NCBI GenBank assembly: GCA_034428935.1
Contig: DAOUHB010000155.1
Coordinates: forward strand, 1 to 64,000
DNA length: 64,000 nt
Origin: JAAYZQ01 sp034428935
Lineage (GTDB): Bacteria; Chloroflexota; Anaerolineae; JAAYZQ01
Direction of reading: 5' to 3'
Shown here: in pieces, positions 1 to 7,708 of the stretch
Layout: every line of letters begins with the position of its first letter
Position numbering within the stretch: the first letter of the stretch is position 1
Program-made: the position numbers and the translations under genes
Notes under the pieces: model-generated
What the model was told of the DNA's origin: nothing
The model's database searches: none
Seen by the model: only the letters and a program-made list of their open reading frames with translations

Positions 1-4
1 TCGG

Positions 5-151
5 ATTCCGGAACATGCCGTCCACTAATTCCGAAGCAAGGCGACCACCGATTCCGGCGACCACGAAAAAGTGGACGCCATGCATCGGAACTGCTGGTCG
101 GCATGCTCTGGAACGGGTGGACGGCATGCGTCGGAATCGATGGTCGGCATG
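5..151. repeat. Inverted array of 23-bp tandem repeats
   Basis: Left-arm units begin ATTCCG at 5, 28 and 51, and the third is shortened. Right-arm units begin TGGWCG at 72, 95, 118 and 141. Spacing is 23 bp in both arms, and the right-arm units are reverse complements of the left-arm units. The arms meet at a small palindrome (CCAC, GAAAAA, GTGG; 61-74). There are no unique spacers, so this is not a CRISPR array. The array runs off or starts at the window edge and abuts a truncated gene. Confidence 0.75.
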
Positions 152-409
152 GGCCGGATTATGCAGGACTGGAAGAGCCTGGAGGACACCGACGTGCGAG
201 AACGGTTGTCGATCCTGAATGCCTATTTCCTTCCCGGGGAAGGGGCGGTGGAGCTTTACAAAGAAATCACCCCGGTGAACACCTTTCGGCTGATCTTGAA
301 CCGTTACTTTGGCACGGACCTGAAGCTGTTGGAGGACAGGAGCTACTTTTCCACCTGCGAGCATCCCTACCGGTTCTTGGACGTAACAGACGAGCTGTCC
401 GCAGAATAG
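71..409 (+). pseudogene. C-terminal fragment of a sulfatase-like membrane protein
   Basis: An open frame of 112 codons. Roughly the first 26 codons are translated 23-bp repeats and are not protein-like. From about residue 27 the sequence resembles the C-terminal end of sulfatase/LTA-synthase-like membrane proteins: ILNAYFLPG, then PVNTFRLILNRYFG and RSYFS, ending in DVTDEL. The catalytic alkaline-phosphatase-fold core and membrane segments would lie upstream and are missing, replaced by the repeat array. I read it as a 5'-truncated remnant; the match to the family is from memory of its C-terminal motif and is only moderately certain. Confidence 0.45.
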
Positions 410-458
410 TCGGGGTTGCAGAAATATCGGCCTTTTTCGTAGCAGTAGCGACAGCCCC

Positions 459-742
459 CTAACTCGGGGGATCGGGCCTTCCTTTAGCAGAAACACCAAG
501 CTTGCCAGCCAAAGCACCGTGTAATTGAGAACACGGTTGGAGCGCTTGGTCGCGCCGGAATGCACGGCGGCGATGCCTGGCTGCACCAGGGCGAACGACA
601 AAGGCTCGTTCAGATTCAGACGCACCGACAGAGGCTGGCCCGCATAAACGCTGAAAGTGTTGGCATACCTGCAGCTCACCCGGTAGCGCAGCAGGATCTG
701 TTCCGTCAGCCAGGTGCCGACATCTCTCTGCCACGACAGCCG
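459..742 (-). pseudogene. Possible decayed coding remnant downstream of membrane protein
   Basis: Directly after the TGA that ends the upstream membrane protein, the same minus-strand frame stays open and reads like protein: WLTEQILLRYRVSCRYANTF, then VRLNLNEPLSFALVQPG, then a hydrophobic stretch LNYTVLWLASLVFLLKEG near 490-540. No ATG precedes it in this frame; only CTG and GTG candidates exist. The frame continues antisense through the sulfatase remnant, so its natural end seems lost. It may be the last part of a separate gene that lost its start and stop, or a decayed extension of its neighbour. Function unknown. Confidence 0.3.
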
Positions 743-1585
743 TCAGGGGGCAAGAGCCAGGGCCTGGATTCCGACCACAATCCACAGCCCGGCAACGGCT
801 GCCGCAAGCTCTGCAGTGGACGCTACCAGGGCAACCACCGCCGCCGACCAGGTGTGAAACAGGGCATAGGGCGATAGGCAGGGCGAAGCCGCCATCGCAA
901 ATTTGTAATCGCGCTTGCGAACGGATGCAACGAGGAGGGCGAGGCCCACCGGAATGCTATGAGGCCACAAGCTGGCGTTGATATCGGCGGCAAGGGGCAT
1001 TACGTCCGGCAGGTGAAGAGGCCACAGGCCGAAAAACAGGCAGGAAAGCAAGAAAGCCACCATTAGCGGCCAGGAGATACGCATTACCTCGCGCAGCCCT
1101 CCTTTGCGCCCTGCCTCCACGACCAGGAAGAGCCCTACGACCCAGCCCGTCTGAATCTTGGCCGTGATCAAGAGCAAGCCAACCTGGGGGGGCAGCACGA
1201 ATCCGAGCAGCGGAATCCACTCGATATTGGCGTTCAGCAGGCAGTGGACCACGGGCGGCGAAAGCAAAAAGATCCCAACCCCCAGGGGGCTTGCACCCAG
1301 TCGGTATGCTGTGAAGGCGAAGGAGAGGATGGCCACGACGAAAAGCGCCACTCTGCCCACTTGCGCGGGCAGCACCGCAAAGGGAACCAGCGGCAGCAGG
1401 CTCCAGGGTGGAGCAAAGAAGAGCTCGACCGTGTAGGGCGACTCACCCCGCAGCAAGGCCAGCGAGGCGGGGCGGTAGTTGGTCGTCCAGTCAACGCCCG
1501 ACGGCAAAAAACCGATGGCCGCAGCCGTCAAGGCAATGCAGCCCAGGCAGAGGAAAATCAGCAATCTCGCATTGACTGCTCTCAT
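743..1585 (-). CDS. Polytopic membrane protein of unknown function
   Basis: About 280 residues with roughly eight hydrophobic segments, the first being ARLLIFLCLGCIALTAAAIG near the N-terminus and the last two near the C-terminus. The general look (short loops, PPWSLLPLVPF after the first loop, many Pro and Trp at membrane edges) is like GT-C-type glycosyltransferase or DUF2029 proteins, but no diagnostic motif is visible. I chose the ATG giving MRAVNAR; a GTG four codons upstream (1597) is also possible. It ends at a TGA, after which the same frame stays protein-like. A weak TACAAT-like box lies near 1795-1800. Confidence 0.55.
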   Translation of the reverse strand: MRAVNARLLIFLCLGCIALTAAAIGFLPSGVDWTTNYRPASLALLRGESPYTVELFFAPPWSLLPLVPFAVLPAQVGRVALFVVAILSFAFTAYRLGASPLGVGIFLLSPPVVHCLLNANIEWIPLLGFVLPPQVGLLLITAKIQTGWVVGLFLVVEAGRKGGLREVMRISWPLMVAFLLSCLFFGLWPLHLPDVMPLAADINASLWPHSIPVGLALLVASVRKRDYKFAMAASPCLSPYALFHTWSAAVVALVASTAELAAAVAGLWIVVGIQALALAP

Positions 1586-1597
1586 GGCCTTTCCCAC

Positions 1598-1855
1598 GGC
1601 ATCGCTCTTGTGCTGGATCCAAGTTTCATCTCAGGTGATCTCCCTCTGGACGAGCAGTCTGTAAGAGCTGCCTGTGCCAAAGACAGGCACTCAAGGCAAC
1701 GACGATAGTCGCCCAGCGTAACACCCACCGCCTCTCCCCTCGCGATGTTGCCACCGTCACTGGCCGCCCTCCCCACCAGGATTGCCTGTTGCCCATTGTA
1801 GTACCACGTTCGGCGCCTTTAACACGAGAAAATCAGGTCCCAGCAGGACTCCATG
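1598..1855. other. Intergenic stretch without a recognised gene
   Basis: Nothing convincing is coded here. It separates the glycosyltransferase stop from the start of the membrane protein, both on the minus strand. The only possible signal is the TACAAT-like box near 1795-1800 on the minus strand, with no good -35. Confidence 0.4.
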
Positions 1856-2602
1856 TCATGATCGTCTGGCATAGAGCCTGCTCGATACCAACCCCCACTT
1901 GTTGAGGCGAAAGAGAACCGATGTCCTGAGGACACCAAGACCATAGATCACGGATCTGCGAAAGTTAATCGAAGAGGATTCTTCAATATACAATGTGGGG
2001 CACGAAATCTCGCCCACACGGTAGCCGTGGTATATGATCTGCGCCAGCATCTGGTTGTCAAAGACAAAATCGTCCGAGTTTAGCTCAAAGGGCAGGGCTT
2101 CCAGGAGATCGCGGGAAAAGGCTCGGTAGCCCGTGTGGTACTCGGACAGCTTGTGCTGCAACAAGATGTTCTGCACAAAGGTCAGGGCACGGTTGGAGAT
2201 GTACTTGTAACGAGGCATGCCGCCCTTCAGAGCACCTACGCCGAGGATTCGGGACCCGAGGACGCAGTCAAAGAGGTTGGAAGCGACGAGGGAAGCCATG
2301 GCCATGATTAGTTTCGGGGTATACTGGTAGTCAGGATGGAGCATGATGACAATGTCGGCTCCGAGGTCGAGGGCTGCCCGGTAGCACGTTTTCTGATTGG
2401 CTCCATAGCCCCGGTTCTGGGGATGGATGATGGTCCGAAGGTTAAGGCTCCTGGCAACGTCGGCAGTTTGATCCCGACTTCCATCGTCGACAAGGATAAT
2501 CGCGTCCACTATCTCGTGGGGGATCTCGTCATAGGTCCTCTTGAGCGTTTTTTCCGCGTTGTAGGCGGGCATGACGATCACGATCTTGCGGCCCTTTAGC
2601 AT
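1856..2602 (-). CDS. Family 2 glycosyltransferase (polyprenyl-phosphate type)
   Basis: A 248-residue GT-A-fold glycosyltransferase. The N-terminus has VIVMPAYNAEKTL, then ILVDDGSRDQT (nucleotide-sugar binding), then the acidic metal site in MLHPDYQY, followed by GSRILG. The acceptor-side region has EYHTGYRAFS and SDDFVFDNQM, which is characteristic of DPM-synthase-like GT2 enzymes that act on lipid-linked acceptors. It has no C-terminal membrane domain, so it is probably a cytoplasmic or peripheral enzyme. The start MLKGRK is chosen because homology begins there; the frame is open for 200 more codons upstream, but that part is arginine/serine-rich and crosses the promoter. Confidence 0.85.
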   Translation of the reverse strand: MLKGRKIVIVMPAYNAEKTLKRTYDEIPHEIVDAIILVDDGSRDQTADVARSLNLRTIIHPQNRGYGANQKTCYRAALDLGADIVIMLHPDYQYTPKLIMAMASLVASNLFDCVLGSRILGVGALKGGMPRYKYISNRALTFVQNILLQHKLSEYHTGYRAFSRDLLEALPFELNSDDFVFDNQMLAQIIYHGYRVGEISCPTLYIEESSSINFRRSVIYGLGVLRTSVLFRLNKWGLVSSRLYARRS

Positions 2603-2674
2603 GGATCTTTTCCCCGGTTCCACCGAATCGGTAGCACAACCTTCGTAGTGCGACTTTGTGGTAGAGTCCTCGCT

Positions 2675-2703
2675 ATCATATATGAAGAACCGCCAAGTGT
2701 CAA
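2675..2703 (-). promoter_or_regulatory. Promoter of the glycosyltransferase gene
   Basis: On the minus strand TTGACA (2698-2703), a 17-bp spacer and TATGAT (2675-2680). This implies a 5' UTR of about 65 bases. Confidence 0.75.
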
Positions 2704-2916
2704 GTAAGACAAAAGGCCCACGGCTAAGCGTTCTTCCATTTGCCAACCTCAGCAATTCTAGATTTCGCACGCTCGATCGCATCCGGCCGCCACTGCTTCT
2801 CGAATATCGGCCTCCAATAGGGACAACAATGCGGCGGCACGTCTTGAGTCCAGTCATGCGCTCCACGAACCGGCCATATTTAGAACGGTTAACGGTTGCT
2901 GCCAACCTTGGTATGT

Positions 2917-2945
2917 TTGCTCCCCGCCACAAAGTGTGGTACAAT
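2917..2945 (+). promoter_or_regulatory. Promoter of candidate small RNA/leader
   Basis: TTGCTC (2917-2922), a 17-bp spacer and TACAAT (2940-2945). The predicted start is near 2952. Confidence 0.6.
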
Positions 2946-2951
2946 GGGACG

Positions 2952-3087
2952 TCGAGGACTGGTGGAGAGATGATACCAGAGCAAAAGCAGTGTAGCCAAC
3001 AAGCAGCGCCGGGAGGGGGCCAGGCGGGTTCCCCTCCTGTTCCATCGCCTACAAGGGCCTGATGCACCATGCATGAGGCCCTTTTTT
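2952..3087 (+). ncRNA. Candidate structured small RNA or terminator-controlled leader
   Basis: About 136 nt between a promoter and an intrinsic terminator, with no convincing ORF. Three local stems are visible: CTGGT/ACCAG near 2963-2985, GGAGGGG/CCCCTCC near 3012-3037, and the terminator stem. It ends 64 bases before the zinc-ribbon gene, so it is either a stand-alone RNA or an attenuated leader. It does not match T-box, c-di-GMP, fluoride or ZTP motifs that I know. Confidence 0.5.
3053..3087 (+). terminator. Intrinsic terminator of the candidate RNA
   Basis: A 14-bp stem with one mismatch (arms 3053-3066 and 3070-3083), a three-base loop (CCA) and a run of six T (3082-3087). Confidence 0.85.
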
Positions 3088-3151
3088 CATCTACCTGGCG
3101 GGGTAGCCGCGGCCCGCGCGCAGCCGGCCAGGGAATTGCTGAGGAGCGCGT

Positions 3152-3853
3152 ATGACTGTCCTGAAACAACTTTATCGCCTGCAGCTTGTAGACAGTGAAT
3201 GGACGGCCAAGCAAGAGCGGCTAACCCAGGTCGAGGAGGCGCTGGGAGAGACCCAGGACCTGCTCCAGGCCCGCGAGGCGGAGGCCGAGACGGAGGAGGT
3301 GCTGGAGGGGCTGAAAAAGCGCCTGCGTTCCCTGGAGATGGACGTCTCTTCGGTCAATAGCAAGCTCAAGATCAATCAGGATCGCCTCTACGGTGGCAAG
3401 GTTCGCAACCCCAAGGAGCTCTCCGGCCTGCAAGAAGAGGCGGGCGCCCTGCGCCGCCGCCGCTCCGAGCTGGAGGACCAGGAATTGGAGCTGATGATCG
3501 AGATCGAGGGGCAGGAGGCCGAACTGGCGGAGCGGCAGGCTCGCCTGCGCCAGATCGAGGCGGCCTGGCGCGAGGATCAGGAGCACCTGCAGGCGGAGAA
3601 AGAGCAGTTGGCCGTTGAGCTGCAAGACCTGAAGGGCGAGCGAGAGGCCCTGCGGGCTCCAATCCCGGCCCGCGACCTGGCCGACTATGACGATTTGCGG
3701 CAGCGCTATGGGGGCATCGGCCTTGCCCTGCTCAAGAAGGGCATCTGCCAGGTGTGTGGCGTTGACGTACCCACGGGCGTGGCCGACGCCGTGGCCCGCG
3801 GCGAGGGTCGCCACTACTGCCCGGTCTGCAACCGGCTCCTCTACGGAGGATAA
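3152..3853 (+). CDS. Coiled-coil protein with C4 zinc ribbon (DUF164/zf-RING_7 type)
   Basis: 233 residues. Residues about 10-180 are a charged, Leu- and Glu-rich coiled coil. The C-terminus is a zinc ribbon with CQVC at 199-202 and CPVC at 223-226. This matches the widespread DUF164/C4-type zinc-ribbon family (PF02591), whose molecular role is poorly defined; some members act as regulators or nucleic-acid-associated proteins. The start has a good ribosome site (GAGGAG, 5 bases before ATG). The gene follows the candidate RNA and converges on the GlcF-like gene, from which it is separated by a strong terminator. Confidence 0.85.
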   Translation: MTVLKQLYRLQLVDSEWTAKQERLTQVEEALGETQDLLQAREAEAETEEVLEGLKKRLRSLEMDVSSVNSKLKINQDRLYGGKVRNPKELSGLQEEAGALRRRRSELEDQELELMIEIEGQEAELAERQARLRQIEAAWREDQEHLQAEKEQLAVELQDLKGEREALRAPIPARDLADYDDLRQRYGGIGLALLKKGICQVCGVDVPTGVADAVARGEGRHYCPVCNRLLYGG

Positions 3854-3901
3854 AAAAAGAGGCCATTGGACGCCGGCGACCCTCGTCAGCGTCCAATGGC
3901 C
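3852..3901 (-). terminator. Terminator between convergent genes
   Basis: A perfect 13-bp stem (3861-3873 with 3889-3901) is followed, on the minus strand, by seven T (3852-3858). It terminates the glcDF-like operon and may also stop the plus-strand zinc-ribbon transcript, though the plus side lacks an immediate T run. Confidence 0.9.
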
Positions 3902-3921
3902 TGCAGCCGATTCCCCTTTTC

Positions 3922-4995
3922 TCAGTCCAGGGCCTTGTCCAGCAACTCCCACAAGTCGAGGACGTCGACAAAATAGCCCAGCTCATTGGCCATGCGGCCA
4001 GCCCCCCGCAGGAGGGTCGGCTGGCAGGTGGGACAGGCGGTGACGATGGTCCGGGCACCGACCTCCACGGCGTCGCGTATCCTGTTCTTGGATACCTCGA
4101 CGGCCAGGTTGCGGTCCACGTCCAGCAGGCCGCCGCCACCTCCACAGCAGGTCGAGAAGGTGCCGTGATGGGTCATCTCGATCACTTCGATGCCCAGGGC
4201 CCGCAGGATCTGGCGTGGCTCCTCGGTGACGCCCAGCATGCGGCCCAGGTGACATGGATCGTGATAGGTCACCTTCAGGTTGAGGGGTTCCAGGTCCATC
4301 TCTGCCAGGCGCTCGGCAACAGCCACCAGGGCATGCTTCACGTTGAGCCCGTACTCGTCCTTCAGGGTCGCCGTACAGGTGGGGCAGACGGTCAAGATCT
4401 CGCCGTCCAGGTGCGGGCCATAGACCTGGCGAAAGCGCCCCTGGGCTCGCTCGAACTCGTCCGACAGGCCCGTGGCACCGACGATATAGCTGCAGCAGAC
4501 CTCATCGGACACCAGGGGATCCAGCCCCACCTTTTCTAGCACAGAGACGATGGTCTTGACCTCCTGGGGCTTGCTCTGGTAGGCACAGCCCAGGTAGAGC
4601 GGCTGGGTTCCCACGCGCCGGTAGGGCATCGGCCGGTCAAAGAGCGTGCCTTCCTCCAGGATGCGGGCCGCCGTCTTCTCGTGCTTCGGCGAGACAAAAC
4701 CCGCGGCCCGTAGCTCTTCACGCACGGCGGCAAAGATGTCCATGTTGGGCAACGCGCAGCGCGACTGGCAGTAGCCGCACATCAGGCAGGCGTCCATGAC
4801 CTCCTGTAGCTCGGCAGATGGCTCCAGGTGTCCTTCGAGGAGGCCGCGGGCGGCCAACATGCGCCCCCGGCTGGCGTAACTTTCCAGGTGCTTGACCCGG
4901 AAGACGGGACATTCTACGCTGCAAAAGCCACAGCGCGTGCGGTTGCAGGTATAGATGTCGTCGATATAGGCTTTCAGGGTTGGGTATTCGGCCAT
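3922..4995 (-). CDS. Iron-sulfur subunit of 2-hydroxyacid dehydrogenase (GlcF/HdrB-like)
   Basis: 357 residues. The N-terminal half has two ferredoxin-type clusters (CNRTRCGFCSVECP and CLMCGYCQSRC). The C-terminal half has two cysteine-rich CCG domains: CAYQ, CCSYIVG, CPTCTATL, then DPCHLGR, CCGGGGG and CPTCQPTL. Such proteins carry electrons from a flavin dehydrogenase to the quinone pool or a heterodisulfide-type partner. It lies 11 bases after the FAD subunit gene, so the two probably form one enzyme. I chose the ATG at 4995 because AGGAGG precedes it by five bases; another ATG lies five codons upstream. Confidence 0.88.
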   Translation of the reverse strand: MAEYPTLKAYIDDIYTCNRTRCGFCSVECPVFRVKHLESYASRGRMLAARGLLEGHLEPSAELQEVMDACLMCGYCQSRCALPNMDIFAAVREELRAAGFVSPKHEKTAARILEEGTLFDRPMPYRRVGTQPLYLGCAYQSKPQEVKTIVSVLEKVGLDPLVSDEVCCSYIVGATGLSDEFERAQGRFRQVYGPHLDGEILTVCPTCTATLKDEYGLNVKHALVAVAERLAEMDLEPLNLKVTYHDPCHLGRMLGVTEEPRQILRALGIEVIEMTHHGTFSTCCGGGGGLLDVDRNLAVEVSKNRIRDAVEVGARTIVTACPTCQPTLLRGAGRMANELGYFVDVLDLWELLDKALD

Positions 4996-5006
4996 GGGGT
5001 CCTCCT

Positions 5007-6470
5007 TCATGCCTCAATCCAGCGGGACTCGAACTTTTTCCCGGGATTCATGATATTTTGCGGGTCAAAGAGGGCCTTCACGTCCTTCATGTACTTGTAG
5101 CCCAGACCGTGCTCGTGCTCGCTAAAGCCACCCAACCGGTCGCCGTCGCCGATGTAGGTGCTCATGGTGCCCTCCAGCTCGACGGCCTTCAGGCTCATCT
5201 CGCGCACGTAGCCGTAAAAGTTGCGCACTCGCTCTTCGGTGGAATCGTCGACAAAGATGGCAAAGCTGATGCTGGGGCTCACCTTGTTGGGTGACTCGTT
5301 GTAGACGGTCATGCCCAGGATCTGCTGTTCGTACCTGGCCGAGATCTCCAGGAAGGCATGGTACATCTCTTCCAGGTTGCCAATTGGCACGCCCACGTCG
5401 GCGGCGCCAAACTTTTTCTCCCGTTGGCTGTCGGGCCACTTCTGTTTGAACGGGACAAAGGCCAGGCGGTGCTTGCTGTCCCAGTAACCCTCCACGATCT
5501 CTTGCTCGGAGACCAGCTCGGCCTTGTACTCGTCCTCCAGGATGCGCCGGGCCTTGTTCAGGGCGAACTCGACCACGTCGTCGTCGCCGGCAAACGACAG
5601 GAAGAGGATTGACTCGGCCCAATCGGGGACGTTGGGCTCGCGGCCGTACTTCTGGCGGTAGGCGTGGGTATAGAAGTGCAGCCTGTGGCGGCAATTCAGG
5701 TGGGCGCTCTCCACGCTGACGCCGCTGGCCAGCGTACGCTCCAACGCGCGGGCGCCGTCGATGAGGGTCCGGAACACCCAGCCGCGTACCTCGCGCGTCT
5801 TGGGCAGGGTGACCACCCGCAACGTGGCCTCGGTGACGACACCCAGGGTGCCCTCTCCGGCGACGAACAGGTGCATCAGATTGTAGCCGGTGGAGGAGAA
5901 TGACGCCTTGCGGTGTCCCAGCCGCACTGCTTCACCCCGGCCGGTGACGACCACGATGTCCGTCAGGCAGTCCATGATCTTGCCGTAGCGAACGCCAAAG
6001 GTCGAATCGTTGTCGACGCCGATGCTGGCGCCAATGGTGCACGCTCGCTTGCTCTCCGGTTGGTGTGGCAGCCAGAGGCCGTAGGGAGCCAGGCGCTCGT
6101 TCAGCTCCCAGATGGTGATCCCGGCCTGGACGGTCACCGACATGTTCCCGGGATCGACCTCCAGGACCTTGTTCATCCCTTTCGTCTCGATAAGGATGCC
6201 GCCCTTCCAGGCAACCACGCCGCCCCCCATGCCCGTTCCGCCGGCAAAGGGAATGACAGGCAGGTTGTGCTTGAGGGCCACCTGGACGATACGCTCCACT
6301 TCGCCGGTGTCGTGGGGAACGACTACAATGTCGGGGAAATCGGTCATGTCCTTGAAACGGGGGCTCCAGTCCCGGCTGTAGGACATACGGTGGATCATCG
6401 AAGCCGTGGCTCTGTCGCCCAGGAACGCTTGCAGCTCTGCCAGGGCTGCTTCAACCGCACTGTTCGCCAT
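5007..6470 (-). CDS. FAD-linked 2-hydroxyacid dehydrogenase (GlcD-like)
   Basis: 487 residues. The PCMH-type FAD-binding domain covers about residues 45-225, with VVVPHDTGEVERIV and IPFAGGTGMGGG near its start. The C-terminal FAD-oxidase cap ends in YMKDVKALFDPQNIMNPGK, the usual ending of the GlcD/D-lactate dehydrogenase family. It oxidises glycolate, D-lactate or a related 2-hydroxy acid; the exact substrate cannot be read from sequence. It is the first gene of a two-gene unit with the iron-sulfur subunit. AAAGGAGAG precedes the ATG. Transcription probably starts about 174 bases upstream, giving a long structured leader. Confidence 0.9.
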   Translation of the reverse strand: MANSAVEAALAELQAFLGDRATASMIHRMSYSRDWSPRFKDMTDFPDIVVVPHDTGEVERIVQVALKHNLPVIPFAGGTGMGGGVVAWKGGILIETKGMNKVLEVDPGNMSVTVQAGITIWELNERLAPYGLWLPHQPESKRACTIGASIGVDNDSTFGVRYGKIMDCLTDIVVVTGRGEAVRLGHRKASFSSTGYNLMHLFVAGEGTLGVVTEATLRVVTLPKTREVRGWVFRTLIDGARALERTLASGVSVESAHLNCRHRLHFYTHAYRQKYGREPNVPDWAESILFLSFAGDDDVVEFALNKARRILEDEYKAELVSEQEIVEGYWDSKHRLAFVPFKQKWPDSQREKKFGAADVGVPIGNLEEMYHAFLEISARYEQQILGMTVYNESPNKVSPSISFAIFVDDSTEERVRNFYGYVREMSLKAVELEGTMSTYIGDGDRLGGFSEHEHGLGYKYMKDVKALFDPQNIMNPGKKFESRWIEA

Positions 6471-6645
6471 GCTCTCTCCTTTCGGCCGTATAAGATTGTT
6501 TAACGTCCATCAGCGGTGCATGAAAACGCAAAGCCTCCGGCTGCCCACACGCAAGCGTCACTTGCTGCCATGCATTCGGAGGCCTTGACTCGTTACTGCC
6601 CGTTCCTCGCGGGCGAACGCTTGCGTCCCTGCAAGTCATATTCTG
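6471..6645 (-). promoter_or_regulatory. Structured 5' leader of the glcDF-like operon
   Basis: The 175-base leader has nested stems on the transcribed strand: GCCTCCG/CGGAGGC (6577-6583 with 6533-6539) enclosing GCAAG/CTTGC (6551-6565), plus a CTTGC/GCAAG stem near 6620-6635 and a GCCCG/CGGGC stem near 6600-6613. No ORF and no known riboswitch class was recognised. Confidence 0.5.
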
Positions 6646-6650
6646 CCTGG

Positions 6651-6679
6651 ATTATAGGACAGACCCGGTTGGTTGTCAA
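6651..6679 (-). promoter_or_regulatory. Consensus promoter of the glcDF-like operon
   Basis: On the minus strand TTGACA (6674-6679), exactly 17 bp, TATAAT (6651-6656): a perfect sigma-70-type consensus. Confidence 0.88.
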
Positions 6680-6705
6680 TTCACATCCATCAACTGGCGA
6701 GCTCG

Positions 6706-7698
6706 TTACAGCTCGACCTCAATCCCCAGGCCAAGCTCCGCAGCCCGGCGAAGGATGGCCCCGGCGACGGCGACGTCCTGTACGGCGACGCCCACCGACT
6801 TGAAGAAGGTTATCTCCTCGGCCGACTGGCGACCGGGGATGAGGCCGGCGGCCACCTCGCCGATCTCTCCATGGATGTCATCGGCCGCCATCATGCCCTG
6901 TTGGATCGGAATGATCAGGTCGCCCGCCTCGGCCAGCGTTGCCGAGCGGGAGTCGATGACCACCCGGGAGCGGGCTACCGTCTCGGCCGGGACCTCTTGC
7001 ATCTCGGGCGTGTAGGCGCCGATGCCGTTGATGTGGGCGCCGGGCTTGAGCTCGGCGTCGGCAAACACCGGCCGCGTCGAGGTTGTGGCCGTGCAGATAA
7101 CGTCGGCGTCGCGCAGCGCTTCGGCCGACGAGGTGGCAATGGAAAATGCTTCGGGGATGGGCCGCCCACGTCGCCGCATGTCCTCGACATAAATCGCCGC
7201 CGTCTCGGGATTGGCGTCCAGCACCCACACCTTTTCGATGGGGCGCACCGCGCACACCGCTTCCAGTTGGGTGCGGCCCTGGGCGCCGGCGCCCATAATA
7301 GCTACCGTGCGGGCATCGGGCCGGGCCAGCAGGTCGGTGGCAACGCCGGACGCCGCCCCCGTGCGGAGGGCCGTCAGGTACGTCCCATCCATGATCGCGT
7401 TCGGCTGGCCGGTCTCGGCATTCACGACGATGACCATGGCGTGGATGGTGGGCAGGCCCTGTGCCAGGTTCCCGGGAAAGACAGATACGATCTTGGCACC
7501 CATGGCGTCGCTCTTCGCCAGGTAGGCTGGCATGAACAGCGTGACGCCTCCGCGCCCCTCAACCGGGACAGGCGTGCGCAGGGGAACGATGGCCTGGCCC
7601 GCCGAAAGCTGGACGTAGGCCTCCTTTACGGCCTGGATGGCCTCGGCCATGGTGATGGCCCGCCGGACGTCGTCGCCGGAGAGAACCCGCAATTTCAT
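6706..7698 (-). CDS. Ornithine cyclodeaminase/mu-crystallin family enzyme
   Basis: 330 residues, full length for the family. LRTGAASGVATDLLARP is followed by the NAD(P)-binding glycine motif VAIMGAGAQGRTQLEAV (about residues 120-150). Family members include ornithine cyclodeaminase, alanine dehydrogenase and ketimine reductases, so the substrate is open. It starts ten bases after the DAO-family oxidase ends, which suggests they act in one pathway of secondary or cyclic amino-acid breakdown. GGGGGTGAAGG precedes the ATG. The next operon's promoter lies just after its stop. Confidence 0.88.
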   Translation of the reverse strand: MKLRVLSGDDVRRAITMAEAIQAVKEAYVQLSAGQAIVPLRTPVPVEGRGGVTLFMPAYLAKSDAMGAKIVSVFPGNLAQGLPTIHAMVIVVNAETGQPNAIMDGTYLTALRTGAASGVATDLLARPDARTVAIMGAGAQGRTQLEAVCAVRPIEKVWVLDANPETAAIYVEDMRRRGRPIPEAFSIATSSAEALRDADVICTATTSTRPVFADAELKPGAHINGIGAYTPEMQEVPAETVARSRVVIDSRSATLAEAGDLIIPIQQGMMAADDIHGEIGEVAAGLIPGRQSAEEITFFKSVGVAVQDVAVAGAILRRAAELGLGIEVEL

Positions 7699-7708
7699 CC
7701 TTCACCCC

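Noticed and set aside
5..151. A CRISPR array at the window start.
   Set aside because: The repeats are directly adjacent, with no unique spacers, they occur in both orientations, and no cas genes are present.
743..745. The TGA ending the membrane protein as a selenocysteine codon.
   Set aside because: No SECIS-like stem could be identified just after it, and no Cys-aligned homologue is known to me.
2658..3062. A 134-codon plus-strand ORF in the gap before the zinc-ribbon gene.
   Set aside because: It overlaps the GT promoter, the RNA promoter and most of the structured RNA; low-complexity composition and no ribosome site.
2952..3087. A T-box leader upstream of the zinc-ribbon gene.
   Set aside because: No T-box sequence, no specifier stem and no aminoacyl-tRNA or amino-acid gene downstream.
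2603..3214. A longer glycosyltransferase starting near 3214.
   Set aside because: The upstream extension crosses a good promoter and the candidate RNA, has Arg/Ser-rich, non-conserved sequence, and the GT2 fold starts at MLKGRK.
6526..6540. ACGCAAAGCCTCCGG, identical to part of the c-di-GMP-I riboswitch core.
   Set aside because: It is on the plus strand, while the gene downstream of the leader is on the minus strand; GGCAAACC and the GNRA hairpin are absent.
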